From: Guptibacillus hwajinpoensis
GTDB lineage: Bacteria; Bacillota; Bacilli; Bacillales; Bacillaceae_O
Direction: 5' to 3'
DNA: 64,000 nt
Assembly (NCBI GenBank): GCA_016841765.1
Contig: JAENYN010000002.1
Coordinates: 115,500 to 179,499, forward strand
The notes beneath the pieces were generated by a model, which was not told the origin of the DNA, searched no databases, and saw only the letters and a program-made list of their open reading frames with translations. The stretch's first letter is position 1. Each line of letters begins with the position of its first letter. Below, one piece after another: positions 52,510-63,718 of this stretch. A program made the translations under genes and the position numbers.

Positions 52510-52656
52510 TTGACACCGGAAGAAACCAGTAAGTTGTATCGGAAACGGAAGCGTACTGCTTCTGCAAGGGCTGAACGATTGAAGAGAAGGTCATCCGCGA
52601 GTTCAAAGGGAGCTGTCCCCCGAAAAAAAAGCGGCTGCGGCTGCAAGAAGAAATAG
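52510..52656 (+). CDS. 48-residue basic protein ending in a CGC motif
   Basis: A short frame from TTG 52510, nine bases after AAAGGAG, reads MTPEETSKLYRKRKRT and ends SGCGCKKK. Nearly half the residues are Lys or Arg. The good RBS and its position directly behind the coiled-coil gene support a real gene. The paired cysteines could cross-link to the Cys-rich protein of this locus; that is inference. No family recognised. Confidence 0.6.
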   Translation: MTPEETSKLYRKRKRTASARAERLKRRSSASSKGAVPRKKSGCGCKKK

Positions 52657-53032
52657 CTTCAGTACCCTTTCCATTGACCGATTTTTTATGAAATTATCAG
52701 CATTGCATCAACGAATTGTCTTACGAAGGATGCGTGGGCAGCATAAGTGAAACACACTGTGAGATGAAAGACGTGTGAAGACTCGATTTCATTTAAAGGT
52801 ATGTGTAGGCTATAAAAGAGATATTCGGAAAAATGGGAGGCCTGGTGAAACGTTAATGCCATTCGCAGCCGATCACAGGTCCTTCCCCCCATTATGATAG
52901 TAACTGCGGGAAACATCCGGAAGCGGTTTGCAATATCGTGTCCTTTGCTGATGGATTGCCTGTGGTGAAATGCTTTCATATGAAACGTGATAACTCGTTT
53001 TTCGTTTACTTGAAAATAATTGACCCGGCCGC
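52657..53032. other. Gene-free region before the DUF1360 gene
   Basis: No convincing gene on either strand: a 97-codon minus-strand frame (52686-52979) lacks an RBS and shows no family features. Nothing else was recognised. Confidence 0.5.
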
Positions 53033-53064
53033 GCCCGAAGGTTAATGCAATCTTTGGGCCTTTT
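53033..53064 (+). terminator. Probable terminator upstream of the DUF1360 gene
   Basis: GCCCGAAGGTT and AATCTTTGGGC pair with one G-T and one mismatch around AATGC, followed by CCTTTT. It would end transcripts coming from the coiled-coil/48-residue unit. Confidence 0.6.
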
Positions 53065-53121
53065 CATGAGCCGGTCCTGCATCGGTGTCAGACCACTTCA
53101 AATGAAAAGGAAGGATTCCAT

Positions 53122-53475
53122 ATGACCCTCACATGGCTGGAATTTTTTTTGCTCTCTTTAGCTGTCTTCCGATTGACAAGACTGATTGTTTTTGACACGA
53201 TCACCGACTTCATAAGGCGTCCCTTCCATGAAATCGCATTCGAAGAACTCGAGGATGGCACTACTTCACCTTATCTGGAAATTAAGGGAAAAGGACTGCG
53301 CCACTGGATCGGGGAACTGTTGAGCTGTTACTGGTGCACCGGTCTGTGGTCCGCTGCGGGACTGACAGCAGGATACTTTTATTGGCCTGGTGTGTTCGAG
53401 GTGATTATCCTTGTTCTTGCTGCATCGGGGCTGGCTGCTGTTGTGGAGACTGTTGTACAGCGGTTGTTGGATTAA
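53122..53475 (+). CDS. DUF1360 sporulation-type membrane protein
   Basis: The 117-residue protein has an N-terminal TM segment (WLEFFLLSLAVFRLTRLIVFD), an acidic loop, the conserved block LRHWIGELLSCYWCTGLWSA with a CxxC, and a C-terminal TM segment (VFEVIILVLAASGLAAVVETVV). This is DUF1360, to which B. subtilis YjcA, a sporulation protein, belongs. The start is ATG 53122 after AAAAGGAAGG. It adds to the view that the 45-53 kb region concerns spores. Its biochemical role is unknown. Confidence 0.82.
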   Translation: MTLTWLEFFLLSLAVFRLTRLIVFDTITDFIRRPFHEIAFEELEDGTTSPYLEIKGKGLRHWIGELLSCYWCTGLWSAAGLTAGYFYWPGVFEVIILVLAASGLAAVVETVVQRLLD

Positions 53476-53501
53476 GATTAGAGTGTTGGGGTTAGATCTT
53501 A

Positions 53502-53528
53502 GACCGGCTGATTCAGCCGGTTTTTTTG
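53502..53528 (+). terminator. Terminator after the DUF1360 gene
   Basis: Stem ACCGGCTG / CAGCCGGT with loop ATT and seven T; the dispersed 176-bp element starts directly after it. Confidence 0.93.
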
Positions 53529-53533
53529 GTGTA

Positions 53534-53710
53534 AAGGAAATTATAAAATGTTTGCGTTATGGATAAAAAGCGGGAAGGGAGTCATCCTGCTCCAGGCGCC
53601 AGCGGCTATCGTCATAAGCGGTGATCCCCTCCGGAAGGAAAGATCACCTTCCTAGCGGGTACCCTCGCTTATGCGTACGCCGCTAAGCGGGCGCCCTGCG
53701 CTTTTGTTCG
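53534..53710. repeat. Dispersed 176-bp folded element, copy 2
   Basis: It differs from 11359-11534 at only a handful of positions plus one extra base (CCTAGCGGG versus CCTGCGGG). Several differences fall in pairs that keep the stems, for example GCTAAGCGGGCG versus GCTAAGTGGGCG. As in copy 1, it begins at a terminator T run and ends with GCGCTTTTGTTCG. A 21-bp phased array follows immediately. Confidence 0.9.
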
Positions 53711-53721
53711 TGGAGCGAATT

Positions 53722-53815
53722 GGACAGTAAAGTATGGAATTTTGACAGTAAAACATCAAAACTGGACAGTAAATGGCGGAAATTGGACAGTAAAACATGA
53801 AAATTGGACAGTAAC
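53722..53815. repeat. 21-bp phased array with core GGACAGTAAA
   Basis: Five cores start at 53722, 53743, 53764, 53785 and 53806, exactly 21 bp apart; the second has T for the first G. Cores are kept while the 11 bases between them vary. The array stands between copy 2 of the 176-bp element and the L,D-transpeptidase gene. No coding frame makes sense of it. Confidence 0.93.
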
Positions 53816-53968
53816 CTACCCGCTAAGTCTGTTTTCAAGCACTTGTTGGCCGGTTTGACACCATATCCGTCCGTCAGCTAGTCATTTTTAGAAAGGAAAT
53901 TGCCTCATAACAAAGTTTACTGGCAACATCCAGGCCAAAACGCCTTCTGTTTACCAAAAAAACCGCCG

Positions 53969-54463
53969 CTACGCTCTGATTCCCACCGGCGTTCCCACCG
54001 GCACTGTCCGTGCCAGTTCTTCCACATCCTTATTAAACATCCGGATGCATCCCTTTGAAACCGCCTTGCCGATCGATGATGGATCATTCGTGCCATGGAT
54101 GCCGTAATGCTCCCTGGACAGACTCATCCACATCGTACCGAACGGACCGCCGGGGTTGGGCGCTTTGTTGATGATGATATAGTCTCCGACCGGAGTGCCA
54201 TGGAGGATGCGCCCGACAGCAATCGGATACACTTTTACGATTTGGCCGTTCTTTCTTAATGTAAGTGTCCTCTTTGAAACAGAAACCGTGATCCGGAAAG
54301 GGATGGTTTCGATAGGGGGGAACCCAGGTATCACCAGTTTCTGGCCTAAAAAAATCAGATTGGGATTCACCAGCCGGTTGGCTGAGATGATTTCATGAAG
54401 CGGTTTCCGGTAATCCCGGGCAATCTGGGAGAGGGTTTCCCAGCGTTTGACGGTGTGAATCAT
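53969..54463 (-). CDS. ykuD: L,D-transpeptidase with LysM domain (YkuD type)
   Basis: The 164-residue protein equals B. subtilis YkuD in length and layout. An N-terminal LysM repeat ([21 protein letters not shown] ... [14 protein letters not shown], residues 2-46) binds peptidoglycan. The L,D-transpeptidase domain (from about 55) has the catalytic set H123 (GIHGTND), C139 and R141 (SKGCIRM). It forms 3-3 cross-links in the wall and is associated with spores in B. subtilis. There is no signal peptide, again as in YkuD. The ATG is preceded by AAGGAGGAC. Confidence 0.92.
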   Translation of the reverse strand: MIHTVKRWETLSQIARDYRKPLHEIISANRLVNPNLIFLGQKLVIPGFPPIETIPFRITVSVSKRTLTLRKNGQIVKVYPIAVGRILHGTPVGDYIIINKAPNPGGPFGTMWMSLSREHYGIHGTNDPSSIGKAVSKGCIRMFNKDVEELARTVPVGTPVGIRA

Positions 54464-54597
54464 CAGTTAGTCCTCCTTTTTTCTTGTTTTTAGCCAGGTA
54501 CTTATAGAATTACTATGCAAAACATCCGCTTTGCTCCCCTTTCAAAAAAAGGAATTTCACCCTCTGCACCGTAATGTAAGAGAAAGGAGGAAAGATT

Positions 54598-55344
54598 GTG
54601 AAATTATACGGGGATTTTTCGAAACAGGATTGGCTTGACATTTTGAAGCTTGAACAAGTCGAAGTACCGCAATCCTTCATTTTGCACGGTGAATGGGAAC
54701 ATGCCTGGAATCTTGAGTACTGGCAGGAAGTCCTGGCTGAGAATCGCAAAGCGACCCATTGGAATGCGGTCGTGGGACGTTATGAAAATAAACAAATCGG
54801 ATTTGCCAACGTGTTTGGAGGACCGATGGCAGGCTCCATTGCCCACCCATTTGCTGCTGCGGGCACGGCGCAATTCATTCAGACGGGTTATTTCGGCGGA
54901 TTGTCCCACAACGTTGAGTATGGAGATATTTTTATCGTGACAGCTGCTGAGATGCAGGATGGTGTGTCGCACTGGTATTTACCCGGAGAAAGAACAGTGG
55001 AGGCGGATGAAGGTCTTGTGCGAGAAGCGATCCGGTATTGTGAAGGAAAAGGATATTCCTATGTTTCTGGAACCATCTTCACGACCAGTTCCCTCATGAC
55101 GGAAACGTATGACATGGTCAAAGACTGGTCCGAGCAGGGCCACATCGGGGTCGACATGGAAACGGCCACAACGTTTGCCGTCGCTGAAAAGTTCAATAAA
55201 AAAGCAGTTGCCTTTTTGAATCTTTCCGATCACCTTCTAAAAGGGGAGCACTTATACAACAATCAGGAACTGAGAGAAGAGATTGAGGATAAAACGGATG
55301 AGCGCATCAGGGAACTGGCGCTGCATCTCGCTCAATTATCTTAG
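54598..55344 (+). CDS. Nucleoside phosphorylase-like protein
   Basis: The 248-residue protein has the PNP/UDP phosphorylase-type fold: FANVFGGPMAGSIAHPFAAAGTAQFIQTGYFGGL, with the Gly-rich phosphate loop modified, and VDMETATTFAVAEKF, where Met-Glu contact the ribose. The usual RxGT/S motif is replaced by QTGYFGG, so substrate choice may differ. The start is GTG 54598 after AAAGGAGGAAAG. It is followed 29 bp later by an MBL-fold hydrolase gene and the two are probably one operon. Confidence 0.75.
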   Translation: MKLYGDFSKQDWLDILKLEQVEVPQSFILHGEWEHAWNLEYWQEVLAENRKATHWNAVVGRYENKQIGFANVFGGPMAGSIAHPFAAAGTAQFIQTGYFGGLSHNVEYGDIFIVTAAEMQDGVSHWYLPGERTVEADEGLVREAIRYCEGKGYSYVSGTIFTTSSLMTETYDMVKDWSEQGHIGVDMETATTFAVAEKFNKKAVAFLNLSDHLLKGEHLYNNQELREEIEDKTDERIRELALHLAQLS

Positions 55345-55373
55345 TTACATACTGACAAAGGGAGTGGAAGAGG

Positions 55374-56231
55374 ATGAAACTTGAATTTCTCGGAACAGGC
55401 GGAGCTACGGTCATCCCGCGGCCGCTGTGCAACTGTCGCGTGTGCATAGAAGCGCGCGAAAAAGGTGTGCCTTACAGCCGCACGGGTCCGGGGGTGTTTG
55501 TGCACGGACCGGACCTGTTAATCGACACATCAGAAGATATCGGCTTTCAGCTGAACCGGTCGCAGGTGAAATCGATAAAAGGTGTCATCTACTCCCACTG
55601 GCATCCCGATCATGTGATGGGGCGGAGAGTGCTGGAGTCGATGAATGCAGATTGGGTGAACTATCCGCCTAACCACAGGACTACAGATGTCTACCTCCCT
55701 GAGCAGGTAGCGCTTGATTTTAAGGAACGGCTGGGGAGCGCCGATCATTTGAATTATTTTTCATACATGGGTTTCATTGAACAGCATGAGCTCAAAGACG
55801 GCGATGCTGTATCAATGGACGGCTATGAAATCCACCCGTTCCGGCTCGCTGAAGACTATGTGTATGCTTTTCTCGTTACAGAAGGGAAGAAACGGGTGTT
55901 GATTGCGCCGGATGAATTGAATGGCTGGCAGCCGGATGAGAGTGTGAAGGATGTTGATCTTGCTGTGCTGCCGATGGGAATTGCCGAACACCTTCCCCTG
56001 ACAGGCGAGCGCGTGTTAGCGGAAGACCATCCTGTGCTCAAACTGGAGGCGACGTTTGCCGAGACACTTGCCATCATCAAAAAACTGCAGCCGAAGCGGA
56101 CCATTTTAACACATATCGAAGAAATCGACGGCTTAAGCTATGATGATTTGAAAGAGGTGGAGAAGCAATTGAAAGCGGATGGCCTTGAAATTGAATTTGC
56201 TTATGACACGATGGTTGTTGAAGTGGAATAG
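55374..56231 (+). CDS. MBL-fold metallohydrolase (PhnP-like)
   Basis: The 285-residue protein has the metal motif H75-W-H77-P-D79-H80 (SHWHPDHVMG), later LIAPDELNGWQP and ILTHIEEIDG. Cys19, Cys21 and Cys24 (LCNCRVCIEAREKG) resemble the structural zinc-binding loop of PhnP-type phosphodiesterases. Together with the phosphorylase-like gene upstream, this suggests nucleotide or cyclic-phosphate salvage, as inference. The start is ATG 55374 after AAGGGAGTGG. A terminator follows. Confidence 0.85.
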   Translation: MKLEFLGTGGATVIPRPLCNCRVCIEAREKGVPYSRTGPGVFVHGPDLLIDTSEDIGFQLNRSQVKSIKGVIYSHWHPDHVMGRRVLESMNADWVNYPPNHRTTDVYLPEQVALDFKERLGSADHLNYFSYMGFIEQHELKDGDAVSMDGYEIHPFRLAEDYVYAFLVTEGKKRVLIAPDELNGWQPDESVKDVDLAVLPMGIAEHLPLTGERVLAEDHPVLKLEATFAETLAIIKKLQPKRTILTHIEEIDGLSYDDLKEVEKQLKADGLEIEFAYDTMVVEVE

Positions 56232-56262
56232 GTGAGAATCAATTCTTTTTCGGCGGCACACT

Positions 56263-56295
56263 TGCCTCCCTGCTTTTTGGCGGGGAGGTTTTTTG
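56263..56295 (+). terminator. Terminator after the MBL hydrolase gene
   Basis: Stem CCTCCCTGC / GCGGGGAGG around a TTTTTG loop, followed by TTTTTT. Confidence 0.9.
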
Positions 56296-56407
56296 CGTGG
56301 ATAGGCGTGGGAATTGTCTGCCGGGGGATTGACTTATTTAAACGACAATTTTGTATTTGTGTTTGATTAAAGGGCTTGAACAATCGGTGGGTTTATTAGT
56401 CGGGGTG

Positions 56408-56730
56408 CGGAGGGTGCAATGGCGTGTTAATGAGCAGTTATGGCGTGAAAACCATGCTGAACGGCGCGATACACCGGCTTCGGCGTGAAGGAGGGGCTCT
56501 TCGGCGTGAAACATGGGCTATTGCGCGTGAATACGTCCTTGTTTGGCGTGAAAGGCACGGGAAACCGCGTGATAGTGCATCTCTCTTATCACGGCAGTTC
56601 AGATACGGCGCGTTTAGCAGATGATATGGCGTGAAACCTCGATCATATGGCGTGATACTTTTGGATAGGAAATAAGGTAGATTGTCATTTTAAAAAAAGT
56701 GAGATAAGTACGGCGGATTTTCAGCATTAT
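56408..56730. repeat. 21-bp phased array with core GGCGTGAAA, large unit A
   Basis: Core words (GGCGTG, with GGCGCG or CGCGTG variants) begin at 56421, 56442, 56463, 56482, 56503, 56524, 56545 and 56566, then 56607, 56628 and 56649: steps of 21 bp apart from one 19-bp and one 41-bp step. The unit ends with a GGTAGATTGTCATTTT tail. It lies in a 1.1-kb gene-free stretch before fdhF. Confidence 0.93.
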
Positions 56731-56835
56731 AGGGGTTTTTTGTAACCGGACATGGAGAGACGGTCCGTTTTTGGCTTTAATCACCAATTTCCACACCTGG
56801 TTAAGTCGTCCTGCGGTGAGAGGGATTGTATTGGA

Positions 56836-57160
56836 GTGGGCACTGCCTCTGGCGTGTTAACAAAAAGTTATGGCGTGAAAACCATGTTGAACGGCGCGAT
56901 ACACTGGCTTCGGCTTGAAAGACAGGCTCTTCGGCGTGAAACATGGGCTATTGCGCGTGAATACGTCCTTGTTTGGCATGAAAGGCACGGAAAACCGCGT
57001 GATAGTGCATTCCCCTCATCACGGCTATTTGGAAATGGCGCGTAAAGCAGATGATATGGCACGAAAACCCAGCCATCCGGCGTGAAACATATGATCAGGG
57101 AATGAGGTAGATTGTCATTTTTTTATAAATTAAGATGACTTCGCCAGATTTCCAGCCTTC
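56836..57160. repeat. 21-bp phased array with core GGCGTGAAA, large unit B
   Basis: This is a direct copy of unit A displaced by 430 bp, with the same sub-unit order. Cores lie at 56851, 56872, 56893, 56912, 56933, 56954, 56975, 56996, 57037, 57058 and 57079. Even the 19-bp and 41-bp steps are kept, so the whole unit was duplicated. It ends with the same GGTAGATTGTCATTTT tail. Confidence 0.93.
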
Positions 57161-57295
57161 TGCGGTATCTATCTGATAACAGTTTGCGAGTAAGCCAAGG
57201 ATATGACATGAAAAGCCGTCATCAAACATAAATAGCAAGATATTCCCCGTAAAAGCGCTCCCTCTCATCCCGGCTATTCGGTTTTAGAAATCAAG
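57161..57295. repeat. Decayed third unit of the GGCGTGAAA array
   Basis: GACATGAAAAGCCGTCATC and the later CCCTCTCATCCCGGCTATTCGG segment resemble the corresponding parts of units A and B (CCCTCATCACGGCTATTTGG), but most cores are lost. It looks like an older, decaying copy. Confidence 0.5.
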
Positions 57296-57428
57296 AATAG
57301 TCATCCTTCAAGTATAAATATTCAGAAAAACTGTTTAGCGGGCAAAAGCAAGTGGTAATTGGATAAGTAACATAATTATAGTGTTTTTTCTTTTCATCTA
57401 TTAAAAATTCCGGAAAGGGTGATGGAAA

Positions 57429-60378
<2,950 letters not shown>

Positions 60379-60386
<8 letters not shown>

Positions 60387-60927
60387 AGCAACGACGAAAA
60401 TTCGCCGAATCGAGTTGAGTGAAGAAGAAAAACGGACGAGGGACCTCGAGGAAATCCAGGGTGCCCTCATTGAAAACAAGGAAGCCATCCTGGAGACGGT
60501 CGAGCTGCTGGGCAATATGCGGGAAACCGGTGTCCTGTCGCTGGCAAACGGCCTGTTTGGGCAAAGTGACAAGGTGGCGAGCATCCTCGTCAAAACGATG
60601 GATAAGCCCGAAAACATCAATGCGATAAAAAATATTTTGCTTATGTTCGGGACGCTCGGCATGATCAACGTGAAACAGCTCGAACCGATCTTGCTGAAAG
60701 TGGATGCCGGAATCGCCAACATGACGAAAAATGCCGATGACGACGATGATGAAAAAATTGGCTACCTGGACATGATCCAGACGCTTAAAGACCCGGATGT
60801 CAACAAATCGATTTCCATGATCTTTGATTTTCTTAAAGGCATGGGAACCGATGTTGAAGGGCTTGAAAAGAATACCGATGGCATCCCGCCGAATCAGACG
60901 AACCAGAATGAAACGTTTTCTGAATAA
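60379..60927 (+). CDS. DUF1641 protein (YjgD type)
   Basis: The 182-residue helical, acidic protein shows the DUF1641 plan: [23 protein letters not shown] and [22 protein letters not shown] segments, then a C-terminal [20 protein letters not shown]. In Bacillus it always accompanies the YjgC-type formate dehydrogenase, probably as an electron-transfer partner or assembly factor, though its role is not established. ATG 60379 overlaps the end of fdhF by eight bases. It is followed 24 bp later by the OFA transporter gene. Confidence 0.88.
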
Positions 60928-60951
60928 AGCAGCTGAAAAAGGAGGCTATTC

Positions 60952-62202
60952 ATGGAAAAAGTAAAGAACCGCTGGCTGATTGCGGCGTCTGCCGTCGGCA
61001 TCCATATTTCGATCGGTTCTGTATACTCATGGAGCGTTTTTACAAACCCGCTCAGAAACGAACATCCATGGGGATTGAGTGAGATTTCCCTGACGTTCAG
61101 TATCGCAATCTTGTTCCTCGGGCTATCTGCAGCATTCATGGGGCACTTTGTTGAAAAGCACGGCCCGAAAAAGTCGGGGATACTGGCGGCAATTCTTTTT
61201 GGCGCCGGCCTTCTCGGGGCTGGTTTCGCAGAGAGCATCGGATCACTCTATCTTCTATACTTATTTTATGGGGTGCTTGGCGGCATGGGCCTTGGTATCG
61301 GATATCTAGCTCCGGTTTCCACGCTTGTCAAGTGGTTTCCGGACCGGCGCGGCATGGCGACGGGGCTTGCCATCATGGGCTTCGGGTTTGCATCGTTGAT
61401 TGCAAGTCCCATCATTGAAGCATTGATCGGCATGATCGGCATCGCCAATACGTTTTATTCTCTCGGTATCGTATATTTTGTGCTTATGTTTTCATCTTCG
61501 CTGTATCTCGCACCGCCTCCGCCGGGGTGGGAGCCGGAAGGTGCAGTTGAAGAAGACGATGAGGATGAGCGTGAAGACCTCGCTCAGCTGACTGCAAATG
61601 AAGCGGTGAAAACGATCCGGTTCTGGGCGTTATGGGCAATGCTCTTCATTAATGTCACCTGCGGCATCGCCATCATTTCAGTTGCCTCGCCGATGGCACA
61701 GGATATTGCGGGATTAAGTGCAGCAGCAGCGGCCGGCATGGTCGGACTCATGGGACTGTTTAACGGTCTCGGCCGGATTGGCTGGGCCTCCATCTCCGAC
61801 TATATAGGACGTCCGAATGTATACACATCTTTTTTTGTGATCCAGACAGTGGCATTTATGTTGCTGCCAAATGTGTCAAATGGCCTCCTGTTCCAGATAC
61901 TTGTATTTATCATTGTTTCCTGCTATGGCGGCGGATTTGCTTCTGTTCCGGCGTTTATCGGGGACATTTTCGGAACAAAGCAGCTTGGTGCGATTCATGG
62001 TTATATCTTGACCGCCTGGGCAGCAGCCGGCCTTGTCGGTCCGACAGTCGTTTCGTACATCCGTGAGGCGACCAACAGTTATTCCCTGACGCTTTACATT
62101 TTTACAGGGGCGTTCGTTGTTGCCCTTGCGATCTCCTTGCTGATCCGTGTGAACATCCGAAATATCCGCAGGGAAAACGAACAGGCACCGCAAAGTTTAT
62201 AA
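60952..62202 (+). CDS. OFA-family MFS transporter (oxalate/formate antiporter type)
   Basis: The 416-residue protein has 12 TM segments. Its opening RWLIAASAVGIHISIGSVYSWSVF and the GGMGLGIGYLAPVSTLVKWFPDRRGMATGLAIMGFG segment are typical of the oxalate/formate antiporter (OFA) family. A central acidic loop (EEDDEDEREDLAQL) separates the halves. Location between the formate dehydrogenase genes and fdhD suggests formate or oxalate import to feed FdhF. The start is ATG 60952 after AAAAAGGAGGC. Confidence 0.88.
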   Translation: MEKVKNRWLIAASAVGIHISIGSVYSWSVFTNPLRNEHPWGLSEISLTFSIAILFLGLSAAFMGHFVEKHGPKKSGILAAILFGAGLLGAGFAESIGSLYLLYLFYGVLGGMGLGIGYLAPVSTLVKWFPDRRGMATGLAIMGFGFASLIASPIIEALIGMIGIANTFYSLGIVYFVLMFSSSLYLAPPPPGWEPEGAVEEDDEDEREDLAQLTANEAVKTIRFWALWAMLFINVTCGIAIISVASPMAQDIAGLSAAAAAGMVGLMGLFNGLGRIGWASISDYIGRPNVYTSFFVIQTVAFMLLPNVSNGLLFQILVFIIVSCYGGGFASVPAFIGDIFGTKQLGAIHGYILTAWAAAGLVGPTVVSYIREATNSYSLTLYIFTGAFVVALAISLLIRVNIRNIRRENEQAPQSL

Positions 62203-62248
62203 GCAAACTGAAAGGTTCTTGACACCATGACGAAGGGAGGCGTACCGA

Positions 62249-63103
62249 ATGAGTGAGTCTTTGCATGAATATCAGCCCAAAGGAAGTCATCAAGAGCAAT
62301 GTTCCTTTTCTTCAGAAGAAGTCGGGATTGCGGATGTCCGTCCGATCGTTCAGTACGAAAGCGGAGAAATTGAGCCTTCTGAAGATGTGATTGCAGTCGA
62401 GTTCCCCTTGACTATTTTCGTGAATGGTGAAGAATTTGCAACGATGGTATGCACTCCCGATCATCTGGAGGAACTGGTCACCGGCTTTCTGGCATCTGAA
62501 GGCGTGATTCTGCTGCCCCGGGAAATTGAATCGTTAACGATCAATGAGGAGAAGGGGATCGCCCGGGTTGAAACCGCAAAAAAACGCCCGCTCAATAAGG
62601 AGCGGTACTCAAAACGTTTTATCGGTTCCTGCTGCGGGAAAAGCCGGCAGTTTTACTTGCAAAATGATGCAAGGACGGCAAAAACAATCATGACCCATAC
62701 AAATTTTACAGCGGCGCAGTGCATCGGGTTGATGGAAAAGATGCAAGACACCGCGGAAAGCTTCCGGGAAACGGGCGGTGTCCATACGGCAGCACTTGCC
62801 ACTGCCGAGGAGATTGTCCTTTCAAGAGTTGATATCGGCCGCCACAATGCTCTCGATAAAATTTACGGCTATTGCTTGCAAAATCGCATTTCCCTGAAGG
62901 ATAAAGCGATTGTGTTCAGCGGCCGGATTTCATCCGAGGTGTTGCTGAAAGCGGCAAAAATCGGAATTGGCATTGTGCTTTCCAAATCGGCTCCAACCAC
63001 ACTTGCAATCAATCTCGCTGAGGACCTCGGCATAACGGCAGTCGGGTTTATAAGAGAAAACAGGCTTAATGTATATTCCCATCCCGGCCGTATTATCAAT
63101 TGA
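62249..63103 (+). CDS. fdhD: FdhD, formate dehydrogenase sulfurtransferase
   Basis: The 284-residue protein has the FdhD fold: VEFPLTIFVNGEEFATMVCTPDHLEELVTGFLASEG, the cysteine motif IGSCCGKSR, GGVHTAALA and VDIGRHNALDKIYG, then GRISSEVLLKAA. FdhD carries sulfur from a cysteine desulfurase to the Mo-bisPGD cofactor, which is needed for FdhF activity. The start is ATG 62249 after CGAAGGGAGGCG. It is the last gene of the formate operon and ends in a terminator. Confidence 0.95.
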   Translation: MSESLHEYQPKGSHQEQCSFSSEEVGIADVRPIVQYESGEIEPSEDVIAVEFPLTIFVNGEEFATMVCTPDHLEELVTGFLASEGVILLPREIESLTINEEKGIARVETAKKRPLNKERYSKRFIGSCCGKSRQFYLQNDARTAKTIMTHTNFTAAQCIGLMEKMQDTAESFRETGGVHTAALATAEEIVLSRVDIGRHNALDKIYGYCLQNRISLKDKAIVFSGRISSEVLLKAAKIGIGIVLSKSAPTTLAINLAEDLGITAVGFIRENRLNVYSHPGRIIN

Positions 63104-63115
63104 AACATGAGGAAA

Positions 63116-63153
63116 AAAGAGCAGCAGGCAGATTGATTGCCAACTGCTCTTTC
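63116..63153 (+). terminator. Terminator of the formate operon
   Basis: AAAGAGCAGCAGGCA pairs imperfectly with TGCCAACTGCTCTTT around GATTGAT, followed by CTGTTCTG; the T run is short. Confidence 0.7.
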
Positions 63154-63180
63154 TGTTCTGTTATCTGCAAAAACGCCTGG

Positions 63181-63381
63181 TCAGCCAACGGTTTCAAGTT
63201 TTTCGATGCCGTCAATATCCTTAATGTTTTCTTGGATGGCAGAGGCGGTTTCTTCGATTTCATTCAAATTCTCGCCTGTGACATCGATGGTGATGGCACT
63301 TCCGCTGCCGCCCATAAGGGACTGCATGGCGGCAGTCAGCTTTGCCCCGTTGTAATCGGACTCCTGACCGCTTTTTCCATT
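63181..63381 (-). pseudogene. Fragment of an RND-type efflux permease
   Basis: The minus-strand frame reads KSGQESDYNGAKLTAAMQSL, then GGSGSAITIDVTGENLNEIEE and ENIKDIDGIEKLETVG before a stop. The ITIDVTGENLxEIEE...I..IDGI segment matches the periplasmic-type porter domain of AcrB/SwrC-family RND pumps, proteins of about 1000 residues. Neither end of such a gene is present. A remnant only. Confidence 0.55.
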
Positions 63382-63718
63382 ACTTAGTATATTAGACCTA
63401 AAGTGTGAAAATCTTTTTTTATTTTTAAAAAATGGCATAAATAATAAGACTTATCTGTTTAAAAATGCTTTGAAAAATTAAAAGAATCTCATTGGTTGGA
63501 GGATACAAAAGGTAATTGCGGATATCTAATCCTTTTCGTAAGTCGATAGCATATCGAATTGCCAGTCCGATATATAGGTTAATAGGACTAAAACCAACTT
63601 GTTCAATATAGAGCAAATACTCCTATCGATATATTTTAGAATTTTCAGATAAAATCATTGATTTCCTGGCTGCTGCTTACGTATAATGGTAAATAAACAG
63701 AAAAAGGAGGCGAGCCGA
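63382..63718. other. A+T-rich intergenic region
   Basis: No gene was recognised. The right end holds a TATAATGG -10-like box (near 63681) and the AAAAAGGAGGCG RBS of the next gene. Confidence 0.5.

Noticed and set aside
52686..52979. 97-codon minus-strand frame
   Set aside because: No RBS and no recognisable features.
56408..57295. Possible CRISPR array
   Set aside because: The period is 21 bp with a 9-bp core, far too short for CRISPR repeats and spacers; no cas genes are nearby.
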